In this document: in pieces, positions 19,421 through 27,055 of the stretch
How positions within the stretch are numbered: the stretch's first letter is position 1
Layout: each line of letters begins with the position of its first letter
From: a virus
Virus record (IMG/VR): IMGVR_UViG_3300026512_000050
Coordinates: 1 to 27,055 of that record
Reading direction: 5' to 3' (one strand)
DNA length: 27,055 bases
The notes under the pieces: model-generated
Database searches by the model: none
What the model was told of the DNA's origin: nothing
The model's input: only the letters and a program-made list of their open reading frames with translations
Made by a program: the position numbers and the translations under genes

Positions 19421-20422
19421 ATGATTATATCAATTTCAAACGGAGTAATGGATTCAGCATATGGTAAGTCAGCAGAACCAATTAAAATGTTTATAGAAAG
19501 TAAAAATGAAGCGTGGGAAGAAAAATCAATGATCCCTAAAATCTTCTCAATGGAAACTTCAAGCAATTTTGCAGAGAAGTTCACTTATGAAACAACTATT
19601 GGAAACTTTGAAATAGTTGGAGAAAATGGAAACTATCCAGAAGCAGATTATCAAGAAGGTTATGACAAAGTAATCTATCCTCAAGAATTTAAGAGAAAGT
19701 TCTCAATCTCTCAAACTTTAATGGAAGATGGAAAAGCTGGATCAGTTGGTAAAAAAGAAGGTGGGAAGCTTGTTGATGCATGGCATAGAACAAGAGAATT
19801 GTTCGGAAGTACATTATTAACTAATGGTATTGCTACAACAATGACTTTCGGTAAGAAAACAGGGTTAGACATTGCATGTGCAGACGGTAAAGCATTATTT
19901 GCAACAGATCACCCATCAGTAAATGGTAAAACTTCAGCGCAATCTAACTTGTATAATTTAGAGTTTTCTTATGAGAACTTAACAATCATGGAAACTGCAA
20001 TGCAGAACGTTAAAGATGATGACGGTAACAAGCTTAATTTACAGCCTGATACAATTATTATCCCTAATGATCCTAGAATCAAAGCGAAAGTATTTGAAGT
20101 GTTAGGAGCAGACTACAAACCAGGAACAGGCGATAATGATTCTTCTTATAACTATGGAAGATGGAATATTATTGTTTGGACTTTCTTAGGATCACCATCA
20201 GGAATGACAGCAGGTAAATCATGGTTTATGATTCAAGATTCAGAATGGAATGAAAATTATGCAGGTTTAGTATGGATAGATAGAATTGATTTAACTATCA
20301 AATCAGAAATTGATGCAGACACAGACGCTAATATTTGGAGAGGTAGAGGAAGATATGGCGCAGCTCCTAATGATTGGAGATGTATGTTTGCAGGTATTCC
20401 TGGACTAGGTACAACAGTATAG
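19421..20422 (+). CDS. major capsid protein, HK97-fold type
   Basis: A 333-residue coat protein. Recognisable elements: an N-terminal PKIFSMETSSNFAEKFTYET stretch, the long helix region (KKEGGKLVDAWHRTRELFGS), ALFATDHPSV, which is typical of Mu-like and related coat proteins, the peripheral domain LNLQPDTIIIPNDPRIKAK, and a C-terminal WIDRIDLTIKSEIDADTD with a final SPSG/PGLG-rich end. It forms the icosahedral shell. AGGAGG precedes the ATG by eight bases, signalling high translation. Assignment rests on motif and on position after scaffold. Confidence 0.88.
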   Translation: MIISISNGVMDSAYGKSAEPIKMFIESKNEAWEEKSMIPKIFSMETSSNFAEKFTYETTIGNFEIVGENGNYPEADYQEGYDKVIYPQEFKRKFSISQTLMEDGKAGSVGKKEGGKLVDAWHRTRELFGSTLLTNGIATTMTFGKKTGLDIACADGKALFATDHPSVNGKTSAQSNLYNLEFSYENLTIMETAMQNVKDDDGNKLNLQPDTIIIPNDPRIKAKVFEVLGADYKPGTGDNDSSYNYGRWNIIVWTFLGSPSGMTAGKSWFMIQDSEWNENYAGLVWIDRIDLTIKSEIDADTDANIWRGRGRYGAAPNDWRCMFAGIPGLGTTV

Positions 20423-20436
20423 AAGGGAGTTGAAAA

Positions 20437-20736
20437 ATGAGTTATACAACACATAACGCAGTAAAAGGAAATAACTTCTTTACTCATGTAATTACAGCAG
20501 CAGAAGTAACAGCGACTAAAGTTGAGCTAGATGTAATTGATGATTTAGGGATATCAGGTTTTTCTGATGATTTAGAAATAAACGGTTATGTAGTACAAAT
20601 ATTTGACCAAACTACTAATGTAGGTAGATTGGTTACAGATTATGACGTAACAGCTAGTGGCACAGTATTGACAATCGCAAAAGGTGGAACTTACGCACTT
20701 GTTGAAGGCGATGTTATTACAGGAATGGTTTATTAA
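20437..20736 (+). CDS. 99-residue beta-rich head protein
   Basis: Small soluble protein after the coat gene, preceded by GAAGGGAG. It is mostly strands: FTHVITAAEVTATKVELDVID, LEINGYVVQIFDQTTN, VLTIAKGGTYALVEGDVITG. Likely a minor capsid or decoration protein by position. The transcript meets a terminator hairpin immediately after its stop, setting coat and this gene apart from the next. No named family. Confidence 0.65.
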   Translation: MSYTTHNAVKGNNFFTHVITAAEVTATKVELDVIDDLGISGFSDDLEINGYVVQIFDQTTNVGRLVTDYDVTASGTVLTIAKGGTYALVEGDVITGMVY

Positions 20737-20742
20737 TAAAAC

Positions 20743-20767
20743 GAGGGTAGAAATACCCTCTTTTTTT
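20743..20767 (+). terminator. intrinsic terminator inside the virion gene cluster
   Basis: GAGGGTA (20743-20749), GAAA tetraloop, TACCCTC (20754-20760), then seven Ts. A perfect seven-pair stem with a stable GNRA loop and U-tract. It would cut transcription after the coat region, giving more coat mRNA than downstream tail mRNA. Confidence 0.85.
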
Positions 20768-20785
20768 AAAGAAGGAGCAGATGAT

Positions 20786-21070
20786 ATGATAAAACTTTCG
20801 GATATGGATTTTAAAACTGAAAGAGATCTATTGAAAATGTTAGTTATAGAACAAACTAAAATTACTGATTTGTTAAAAGAATTAATTGAAAAAGATGAAA
20901 TTCAACCTGAAAAAGTTGAAGATAAAAAAGAAAAATCATTTGAAGAAATGAGTTATTTTGAATTGAAAGATTATACTAAAGCATTACCAACAAAAGACAG
21001 ACCTGTTGGTTGGAACACACTTAAAAAAGAAGTATTAAGAGCACATCTAATAGAATTGAGAGGTGAGTAA
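20786..21070 (+). CDS. 94-residue protein with a SAP/HeH-like end
   Basis: ATG 20786 has GAAGGAG eight bases upstream; an earlier in-frame start would run through the terminator. An N-terminal helix (FKTERDLLKMLVIEQTKITDLLKELIE) leads to a charged linker and a C-terminal SYFELKDYTKALPTKDRPVGWNTLKKEVLRAHLIELR, similar in shape to short SAP- or HeH-type helix-extended domains seen in phage neck or head-completion proteins. Function not certain. Confidence 0.65.
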   Translation: MIKLSDMDFKTERDLLKMLVIEQTKITDLLKELIEKDEIQPEKVEDKKEKSFEEMSYFELKDYTKALPTKDRPVGWNTLKKEVLRAHLIELRGE

Positions 21071-21369
21071 TGAGAGCATTGAATGGTTTTTTAAGATTAA
21101 GTAAAACAATACCAGCGGTAGCAGTAAGTACAACTACTATTGTTTTAACAGATGATTATGATATAACCGGGTTACCCATTGCAATAGAAGTAATGAGCGG
21201 AAACATTTTAATTGCAAGCGGCGAAAGCCCTACAACTTACGGTAATAAAATGGCCGCTGGTGATTATAGAGAATTTAATGCAGGATCTAAAACTGTTGGC
21301 AACGAATTAAGAATAATACAAGACGGAGGGGCGGCAGTAATTCAAATCTGGGTTTACGAGGGCGTGTAA
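21070..21369 (+). CDS. 99-residue small structural protein
   Basis: Its ATG overlaps the upstream stop (TAATG). Beta-rich: GFLRLSKTIPAVAVSTTTIVLTDDYD, LPIAIEVMSGNILIASGE, ELRIIQDGGAAVIQIWVYEG. Resembles small virion proteins that decorate or join head and tail parts; the distribution of strands suggests a single beta barrel. It precedes the 408-residue structural gene by one base. Confidence 0.6.
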   Translation: MRALNGFLRLSKTIPAVAVSTTTIVLTDDYDITGLPIAIEVMSGNILIASGESPTTYGNKMAAGDYREFNAGSKTVGNELRIIQDGGAAVIQIWVYEGV

Positions 21370-21370
21370 T

Positions 21371-22597
21371 ATGGCTAGTATAATTAAACACCTTGACGGA
21401 AAAGGAACAACATATGTAAACGGTAAACCACAAGGCACAGTCTTTGGTGCTGATATGGTTATAGCACAAGAGAAAGCTCAAATATCTGGTAAATGGGATA
21501 TGGGACTCAATCTAAGAGCACCTTTGCCAACTATTGTTGGTACCGGATATATGAAAGTACAAGAAAATGAAAGCACTTTTGAAATTGGAACCGGAACAGA
21601 TGCAAACGGATCATTTAAGTTAATATCAAAAACACGTGTTAGATATGAACCAGGTGCTCCTATATTTGCAAAATTTACCGCTGCATTTCCTAAAATAGAA
21701 GATTCAAACGGTGATTATACATGCGGAATGGGACTTGGCGATTATTCAGAAGGTTGGTTTTTAGCTCAAAGGCGTAGAAATAACGTTTTAGAATATGGTT
21801 TTATATTATTAAGAGGTGGAATTGAAGAATGGTTTGATTACAACGGTGAATTACCGGAAAATATGAACAATTTGATAATATATCGCTTAGAAGCCGGATA
21901 TTTAGGCGTTGCTCCAACGAATTTATATTGGAGAGATACAGTTAATGAAGTATTTAAAAGATTTCATAGGCAAACTTATGCACAAAGAGTTACTTCAGTG
22001 AAAAAACCTGATTTACCGGTAAGTTCTTTTGTTAGAAATGAAGGAAATACTACTAATATAACATTATTAAATGGTAGTTTTGAAGCTGGTACAATCAATG
22101 GTGGAACTACAATAGATCCTAATGCTAGAATAGAAACTTATGAACGCTCATTTACTGCAACAAGCGGAACCAATCAAACTATATTTTCGTTCAAGAATCC
22201 ATTAGTTGTTGAAATGTACGATTATTTTGATATTAATGCAATTCCTACAACTAGAGAATTCAATAATTCAATTAATAGTCAACTATTGCAAATAGCATTT
22301 GAAGGAATTGGAGCTAATAAGCTAGTAGATATAAACTTATACGCCATTCCTATTGATGATGTTACAAGCGGAACCTATACACCGGTTCGACTTGGTTTTT
22401 CTGTATTATCTGTGAGTGATGATGCAGTAGTAGATTTTACTAATGCTAGGAAATTAAGCAGTTTTGTTTTAAATTTTCCGAAAAATATTAGTTTTTTAGA
22501 TCTGTTACATCCAGGAGAAGTTGCAATTTTTGTATATTCGACAACATCAACTAATTTTGATTTTAAAGCATTTATGAAATTTCAAGATTTATTTTAA
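21371..22597 (+). CDS. virion structural protein, lectin-like N-terminal half
   Basis: A 408-residue protein. Residues about 40-210 follow a pattern common in large phage virion proteins: RYEPGAPIFAKFTAAFPKI, GMGLGDYSEGWFLAQRRRN, EYGFILLRGGIEEWFDY, which resembles a jelly-roll or concanavalin-like fold. Residues about 255-408 form a second beta-rich part (TNQTIFSFKNPLVVEMYDYFDI; DVTSGTYTPVRLGFSVLSVSD; LHPGEVAIFVYSTTS). It may be a head fibre or a tail-attached decoration protein. Position before the adaptor leaves both options. Upstream GAGGG is present. Confidence 0.65.
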   Translation: MASIIKHLDGKGTTYVNGKPQGTVFGADMVIAQEKAQISGKWDMGLNLRAPLPTIVGTGYMKVQENESTFEIGTGTDANGSFKLISKTRVRYEPGAPIFAKFTAAFPKIEDSNGDYTCGMGLGDYSEGWFLAQRRRNNVLEYGFILLRGGIEEWFDYNGELPENMNNLIIYRLEAGYLGVAPTNLYWRDTVNEVFKRFHRQTYAQRVTSVKKPDLPVSSFVRNEGNTTNITLLNGSFEAGTINGGTTIDPNARIETYERSFTATSGTNQTIFSFKNPLVVEMYDYFDINAIPTTREFNNSINSQLLQIAFEGIGANKLVDINLYAIPIDDVTSGTYTPVRLGFSVLSVSDDAVVDFTNARKLSSFVLNFPKNISFLDLLHPGEVAIFVYSTTSTNFDFKAFMKFQDLF

Positions 22598-22608
22598 GGA
22601 GTGATACG

Positions 22609-22749
22609 ATGTGCGAACATGAAAATAATAGAATTATAGAAACAACCGGAACTCATTTTATTAAGCAATGTTTAGATTGTGGATATAAATGGAAAGAGCT
22701 TAAAATAGAAAAGAAAAAAACTTTTTTCGATAAATTGTTAGGTAGGTGA
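22609..22749 (+). CDS. 46-residue zinc-knuckle microprotein in the virion cluster
   Basis: ATG 22609 with AAGGAGTGA upstream. MCEHENNRIIETTG, IKQCLDCGYKW, LKIEKKKTFFDKLLG. Cys2, His4 and CLDCG (Cys21, Cys24) can form one zinc site; the C-terminus is basic. It resembles the CxxCGY protein at 8473. It is oddly placed between structural genes; a role as a host-directed or packaging-coupled factor is possible but not shown. Confidence 0.6.
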   Translation: MCEHENNRIIETTGTHFIKQCLDCGYKWKELKIEKKKTFFDKLLGR

Positions 22750-22753
22750 TTAA

Positions 22754-23701
22754 ATGTTGCTAAGAGAAGCAAAAACTAAAGTAATAAAATTAATAAGAGA
22801 GTATTCGAATGCTGGTAATGTAATTGCACCTAGTAAAAATTTAGATTATACACTACCAATGAATACTTACTTTGATACAGCACAGAAGTTAGTAGCAACT
22901 AAGAAAAAGATAAACGCAAAAGAAAACATTGTTCAAAATTCAATTGATAATTTGTTAGGATATCAATTTTCGACTAATGAACACAAGACAGAAGATCTAA
23001 ATTATTCAGCAATAGGAGCAAAAGCATATTACTTTGAAGTATCAAGTGATTCAACAATTTATATAGAAGAAGAAACCGCACCAGGTGTATGGACTATATT
23101 AGATACCATTGTACACGTCAACACGAGCGGTGTGGGTTTTAAAAGTTATAAAGGTCTAATTGTAGCAAGTGATGCAGAAAACAGTATACGATTAAGATTT
23201 AGTGGATCATTTTACTATTCTTTCAGATATATGGCATTGTTTGAGGAGAATTTCCCAAGTGTGGATCTAATACCTAATTATCAACCGTACCAGGAACACA
23301 AATTGAAGTCAACATTTTATCAAATTGATAAAGTTATTTTTTCAGAAGATGATACAGAATTATACAATGCTGATTATAAATTTTCAGAAAGTGAAAACTC
23401 TAATGTAATTTTATTTAGATATGATTTAAAAGGTGAATTTGAAGTATATTACTACAAATATCCCGATGATGTACCTAATGATGATACTAATCCTAATCTA
23501 TATGATGATACTTATAGCTTTGAAATAGACATAGAAGCAATTGAAATAATGATAATGTATGTATGTTATTTAGTTAAGAGTGATGAAGATCCATATATAG
23601 CAGGACTATTTAGAGAAGAATTTTATCAATTGTTAAATGATTTCGACAATTCAGGAGTAACAGGCGTTGAAACAGTTGCCGATTCTTATGGTTGGGTGTA
23701 A
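22754..23701 (+). CDS. probable head-to-tail adaptor of a short-tailed phage
   Basis: A 315-residue protein with adaptor-like ends and a beta insert. The N-terminus is helical (LREAKTKVIKLIREYSNAGN, NTYFDTAQKLVATKKKI). A long beta domain follows (residues about 70-240: YFEVSSDSTIYIEEETAPGVW; IRLRFSGSFYYSFRYMALFEE; FEVYYYKYPDD). A closing helical part (EAIEIMIMYVCYLVKSDEDPYIAGLFREEFYQLLNDF) is typical of gp4-like adaptor or head-completion proteins that bind under the portal. It sits just before the nozzle-like gene, as in podoviruses. Similarity is by pattern, not proof. Confidence 0.6.
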   Translation: MLLREAKTKVIKLIREYSNAGNVIAPSKNLDYTLPMNTYFDTAQKLVATKKKINAKENIVQNSIDNLLGYQFSTNEHKTEDLNYSAIGAKAYYFEVSSDSTIYIEEETAPGVWTILDTIVHVNTSGVGFKSYKGLIVASDAENSIRLRFSGSFYYSFRYMALFEENFPSVDLIPNYQPYQEHKLKSTFYQIDKVIFSEDDTELYNADYKFSESENSNVILFRYDLKGEFEVYYYKYPDDVPNDDTNPNLYDDTYSFEIDIEAIEIMIMYVCYLVKSDEDPYIAGLFREEFYQLLNDFDNSGVTGVETVADSYGWV

Positions 23702-23704
23702 ATT

Positions 23705-25591
23705 ATGGCTATTAGAAATAGAGCAAGACCGGTACAAAAGAAAATAAAAAGATTGCAGCAGTTTGGTGGACTTGATTTATCTTCGACTTTCAGTCAAATA
23801 GATGACAATAGGTTCACGGATTTACAAAATATGGTACTAGATGATAGAGGGGCCATTGATAAAAGATTCGGATACAAAGAATATTTAGATAAATCTTCAA
23901 TACCTGGTAAAGTAAATGGAATGTTTAAATTCAATAAAATATCAGGATCAGAAATATTGTTCGTATTTGGAAAAGAAATTTGGAAACAAGTAGGCGCAAC
24001 TCTAACAGGACCATTATATACATTCACAAACGAATTAAAAGTAAGAGGATTTGCTTTTAATGACAAGTTTTATTTTTTAAATGGTGAAGAATACGTTGAA
24101 TATGATGGAACAGATGCGAAGTTAGTATCTGAAATTGCATATGTACCAACAGTAACAATAAACGCACCGCCAGCAGGCGGAGGAACACCATTTGAACAAA
24201 CTAATATGATGACACCAAAGTTTAAACAAACGTGGGTTGCTGATGGAGCAGCAAGTTTATTCCAATTTGATGGGCTAGATGATTCAGGAACTCCTATACC
24301 ATTAGATGCTGCTGAAGTTGTGGTTACAATAAACTTATCAACAACACTTGTGGAAACTGTGGATTTTACCGTTAATAGAACCAATGCAACTATCGACTTT
24401 TCAGGTGGATCAGCTCCATATGGAGTACCAACTGATGAAGATTTAGTTGAAGCACAAGCAGAAAGAACAGAATCAGGTAATACAGAAAAAATCAATAAGA
24501 TGACTATATTTCATGTGTTTGGTGGAGCAAATGATACAAGAGTGTTCTTAGCAGGCAATCCAGATATTCCTAATGTAGATTACAGAAGTGGAATAGATGA
24601 TGCAACTTATATTCCGGTTAACAACTTTGATGCAGTAGGGGACAAATCAGATCCAATACTAGGATATGCAACTCAATATACAACACAAGTTGTATTTAAA
24701 CACAGAGAAATATATGTTGCTGCATTAGAATACGATTCAACAACAGGAATTTTCTTATTAAAAAGAAAACCGGTTACCTACAATGTCTTATTTTCAGCTA
24801 CTGATAGTATAGAAATAATAGACAACTCACCTACCTTTGTTACTGAAAAAGGTATATATAAATATGTAGGTGGCACAGGTGTAAAGGATGAAAGAAATAT
24901 TAAACATATTTCTGATAGAATAGATAGAAATTTTGATATAATTGGTAGACAAGGAATATTACAATCTGGTGAACTAGATAAATATATTGCAATTGATTAT
25001 GATCAAAAATATATGTTATTCAATCCTGAACTTGAAATTGCATGGGTATATGATTACAGGTACTTAGATAATAAAGGTGTCGGAGAATGGTTTATATGGA
25101 CCAACATGCCATTCAATTGTGTTAAATTGATAGATGGATTGATTTATTTAGGAAGTAAAACAGATAATAAAGTTTATGTTTTTGATAATCAATTATATAA
25201 TGACAATGAGGCTGCAATAGATGCTTATATGGATACTAAGCTATTTACATTCGACACATATACTAGTCTGAAATTAATAGACAAAATATTTTATACTTTA
25301 AAATCAGAGGTTAGCACATCAGCAACATTATTTATAAGAACAGATGTTAATGACAACTTGTTTTCTGAAATAGAAACAGGATCAGCATCATTATTAACTT
25401 ATGGAGAGAGTTTCACATATGGAGAAGATTTCACATATGGTGCAAATATATTCCCGATAGTTATCACAGAAAAAATAAGAATTAAAAAAGCTAATTTTTT
25501 ACAAGTGAGATTAAAAAATGATGTTCTTGATGAAAAAATGGGTATAATCTCGATCGATTTAAAATTCAATTATCAAAGAGAGGTGAAATAA
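23705..25591 (+). CDS. probable tail nozzle/DNA-stabilisation protein (P22 gp10-like)
   Basis: A 628-residue protein. It opens IKRLQQFGGLDLSSTFSQIDDNRFTDLQNMVLDDRGAIDKRFGY, matching the start of beta-propeller nozzle proteins of short-tailed phages ('few designs, N bound ... DDRG..KR.G'). Blade-like strands follow, with repeats of short hydrophobic-aromatic units (GMFKFNKISGSEILFVFGKEIW; FYFLNGEEYVEYDG; YDYRYLDNKGVGEWFIWTNM; KLIDGLIYLGSKTDNKVYVF) and an N-linked Ala/Pro-rich insert near residue 150. It would close the portal and form the tail tube end. Confidence is moderate because the family is recognised by pattern. Confidence 0.68.
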   Translation: MAIRNRARPVQKKIKRLQQFGGLDLSSTFSQIDDNRFTDLQNMVLDDRGAIDKRFGYKEYLDKSSIPGKVNGMFKFNKISGSEILFVFGKEIWKQVGATLTGPLYTFTNELKVRGFAFNDKFYFLNGEEYVEYDGTDAKLVSEIAYVPTVTINAPPAGGGTPFEQTNMMTPKFKQTWVADGAASLFQFDGLDDSGTPIPLDAAEVVVTINLSTTLVETVDFTVNRTNATIDFSGGSAPYGVPTDEDLVEAQAERTESGNTEKINKMTIFHVFGGANDTRVFLAGNPDIPNVDYRSGIDDATYIPVNNFDAVGDKSDPILGYATQYTTQVVFKHREIYVAALEYDSTTGIFLLKRKPVTYNVLFSATDSIEIIDNSPTFVTEKGIYKYVGGTGVKDERNIKHISDRIDRNFDIIGRQGILQSGELDKYIAIDYDQKYMLFNPELEIAWVYDYRYLDNKGVGEWFIWTNMPFNCVKLIDGLIYLGSKTDNKVYVFDNQLYNDNEAAIDAYMDTKLFTFDTYTSLKLIDKIFYTLKSEVSTSATLFIRTDVNDNLFSEIETGSASLLTYGESFTYGEDFTYGANIFPIVITEKIRIKKANFLQVRLKNDVLDEKMGIISIDLKFNYQREVK

Positions 25592-26340
25592 TGGCTAAAA
25601 AAACAATTAGCAAAATAACGAGTTTTATTTTCAATCATATAGATCAAGTTAGAGATTATGGTAAAGTTGCTTCTGATTATACTGAAATACAAAGTAATTT
25701 TGATTCAAGAGCAGAAGCTAATCAAGAGGATAGAAATAATTTAATCGATGTTTTGCAATCAGAAACTGTAAATGATGCAGGGGCTAACGCTATTGGAACA
25801 GAAGGTACATTTGGTACTAATAACGTAGGCGATGAAATAAAAGCTATTAAAGTGGTAACAGATAGTAAAGCACCATTAAGCGATACTTACACTAAATCAG
25901 AAGTTGACGGAAAAGACACAATATTACAAAATCAAATCACAAGTAATGACGGTGATATTTTAAATTTACAAAGCGGTAAAGCTGATAAAGCAGATACTTA
26001 TACCGAAACAGAGGTTGATACTTTACTAGATGCAAAGGCTGATAAAACAAATGTATTGGAATTAGACAATACAGATGCTTTCACACCTACTGCGGACTAT
26101 CACCCAGCAACTAAAAAGTTTGTTGATGATACTGCATTTGATGGTGTTGGTGATAACAGTATAACTGATATAAAAATGGCTACTGATTATAAATTAGGTG
26201 GGCTTAGTAATCTTAATACTACTGAAAAAAGCTCATATACCGGTGCTATTAATGAAGTTGTAGGGAATGTTAGTGATTTAGAAACAGTAAACACAGACAA
26301 ATTATTTTTAAGTGTTAGAGGGGGCAGATACAATGGCTAA
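25591..26340 (+). CDS. tail fibre/base protein with YTKxEVD repeats
   Basis: A 249-residue protein beginning in a TAATG overlap with the nozzle gene. It has an N-terminal helical anchor (SKITSFIFNHIDQVRDYGKVASDY) and the fibre-type repeats DTYTKSEVDGKD (about 98-109), ADTYTETEVDTLLDAKADK (about 132-150) and TNVLELDNT, DYHPATKKFVDD, common in trimeric phage fibres. It probably connects the tail to receptor-binding parts. It overlaps the next gene by eight bases. Confidence 0.78.
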   Translation: MAKKTISKITSFIFNHIDQVRDYGKVASDYTEIQSNFDSRAEANQEDRNNLIDVLQSETVNDAGANAIGTEGTFGTNNVGDEIKAIKVVTDSKAPLSDTYTKSEVDGKDTILQNQITSNDGDILNLQSGKADKADTYTETEVDTLLDAKADKTNVLELDNTDAFTPTADYHPATKKFVDDTAFDGVGDNSITDIKMATDYKLGGLSNLNTTEKSSYTGAINEVVGNVSDLETVNTDKLFLSVRGGRYNG

Positions 26341-26653
26341 AACATATTCAGATCAAGTTTATTCAGGAACATTGACAACTTCAAGTGCAACAGTAGCAAC
26401 GATTGCAGCAAGTACAACTTTTATCATGAAAGGTTTTTGCATATCTAATGCAAATGCAGCTGATAAGAAAGCAGAATTATTAATAGATGATATAAGAATT
26501 TTACCTTATGTTACTCCTATACCAACAGGTGATAGTTTAATAAGAAGTGATTTAAATATTCCTGTTGAAACTACTAAAACTATAAAAGTTAAAGGTGAAG
26601 TTGCATCAGATATGGATTTTTACATCTGGGGAGTTAATGAGGTGATTAGCTAA
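26333..26653 (+). CDS. 106-residue small tail/fibre-associated protein
   Basis: ATG 26333 has GAGGGGG eight bases upstream; an in-frame ATG at 26312 is worse placed. Beta-rich and soluble: SDQVYSGTLTTSSATVATIAAS, FIMKGFCISNANAADKKAELLI, IKVKGEVASDMDFYIWGVNEV. The first residues resemble short beta-sandwich proteins next to fibre genes. It may cap or decorate the fibre. Its stop overlaps the next gene (TAATG). Confidence 0.65.
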   Translation: MAKTYSDQVYSGTLTTSSATVATIAASTTFIMKGFCISNANAADKKAELLIDDIRILPYVTPIPTGDSLIRSDLNIPVETTKTIKVKGEVASDMDFYIWGVNEVIS

Positions 26654-27055
26654 TGGAAGGTTTACTTACTAATAATCTTTTAAGTAAAAGCGATATATTC
26701 AATAAAAGTGGTGGAAGTAATATAAAAAGTATTCAAAATGGTGTCGCAGTTTTAAATAATGAAACGCTTGATATTGCTATATCAAAAATTGATTTAGAAA
26801 AAAGTATTATATTAATTAGTTTTAACGGGGTGGAGTCTTATAATTTTAAAGCAAATAATATTTTAGTTGAAGCTTTTTTTACAAATGCAGAAACATTAAC
26901 TTTACAAAGAAACGTAAGCACTTATTCAGTAAAAGTTTCGTGGCAAGTTATTGAGTACGTTAATGTGAAATCATTACAAACTGGGTTATATATATTTGAT
27001 GCGACAGATAATTTAATACAAAATATAGCAATTTCTGCTGTTGATATATCCAAAG
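26653..27055 (+). CDS. tail fibre or receptor-binding protein, 5' part (runs off the window)
   Basis: ATG at 26653 forms TAATG with the previous stop and the frame stays open for 134 codons to the window edge. The start (NNLLSKSDIFNK, then IKSIQNGVAVLNNETLDI) and repeated strands (KSIILISFNGVESYNF; TLTLQRNVSTYSVKVSWQVIEYV) resemble the N-terminus of Firmicute phage tail/fibre proteins. The rest, including any receptor-binding end, is outside the window. Confidence 0.65.
   Translation, partial: MEGLLTNNLLSKSDIFNKSGGSNIKSIQNGVAVLNNETLDIAISKIDLEKSIILISFNGVESYNFKANNILVEAFFTNAETLTLQRNVSTYSVKVSWQVIEYVNVKSLQTGLYIFDATDNLIQNIAISAVDISK

Noticed and set aside
1-27055. CRISPR array, insertion sequence, rRNA or attachment site
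   Set aside because: No regular repeat-spacer pattern, transposase, terminal inverted repeat pair or rRNA-like segment was found. A true attachment site cannot be judged without the chromosome junction.

Overview
The window is 27 kb of a very AT-rich, tightly packed tailed-phage or prophage genome. Ribosome binding sites are strong (AGGAGG-type), promoters fit a Gram-positive sigma-A consensus, Arg is almost always AGA and Ile often ATA, and TGA is a normal stop. The host is most likely a low-GC Firmicute, probably clostridial; this is inferred from composition and gene families, not proven. Nearly everything reads rightward except one leftward block (about 9.44-12.42 kb). The window starts and ends inside genes. 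No integrase, CI-type repressor, lysis gene or tail tape measure is visible, so it is part of a larger genome.

Layout. (1) 1-0.8 kb: the tail of an unknown gene, a Tad2-like (DUF2829) anti-Thoeris protein with an extra N-terminal domain, and a coupled small protein. (2) 0.8-1.06 kb: a gene-free stretch with several hairpins ending in a terminator that has a possible competing antiterminator. (3) 1.1-3.4 kb: an XRE regulator, a Rha/KilAC antirepressor, a replisome organizer carrying an iteron-like cluster that may be the origin, and a G39P-type helicase loader. (4) 3.4-9.5 kb: many small early genes, among them an excisionase-like HTH protein, an HNH endonuclease apparently inserted in front of ssb, SSB, a second Rha protein, dUTPase, a lipoprotein-like coiled coil and RusA resolvase. 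(5) 9.44-12.42 kb, minus strand: an operon of about ten small unknown proteins plus a Cro-like HTH protein, driven by a perfect TTGACA-17-TATAAT promoter. (6) 12.4-12.7 kb: the divergent control region. (7) 12.7-27 kb: the packaging and virion module: an HExxH protein, small and large terminase, portal with a zinc ribbon, scaffold, decoration protein, major capsid protein, small head or neck proteins, probable adaptor, probable nozzle, and fibre genes.

How it fits together. The replisome organizer and loader would recruit the host helicase to the phage origin; SSB, dUTPase and RusA support replication and resolve intermediates before terminase packages DNA through the portal. The morphogenesis order (portal, scaffold, coat, adaptor, nozzle, fibres, with no tail-tube or tape-measure gene between) points to a short-tailed, podovirus-like virion. 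Regulation looks layered: three rightward internal promoters each sit directly before a DNA-binding regulator, and the leftward operon and the late genes face each other across a region with repeated operator-like motifs. The best places to look for undescribed biology are the leftward small-protein operon, with duplicated leader hairpins showing a compensatory base change, and the structured RNA at about 0.8-1.06 kb.
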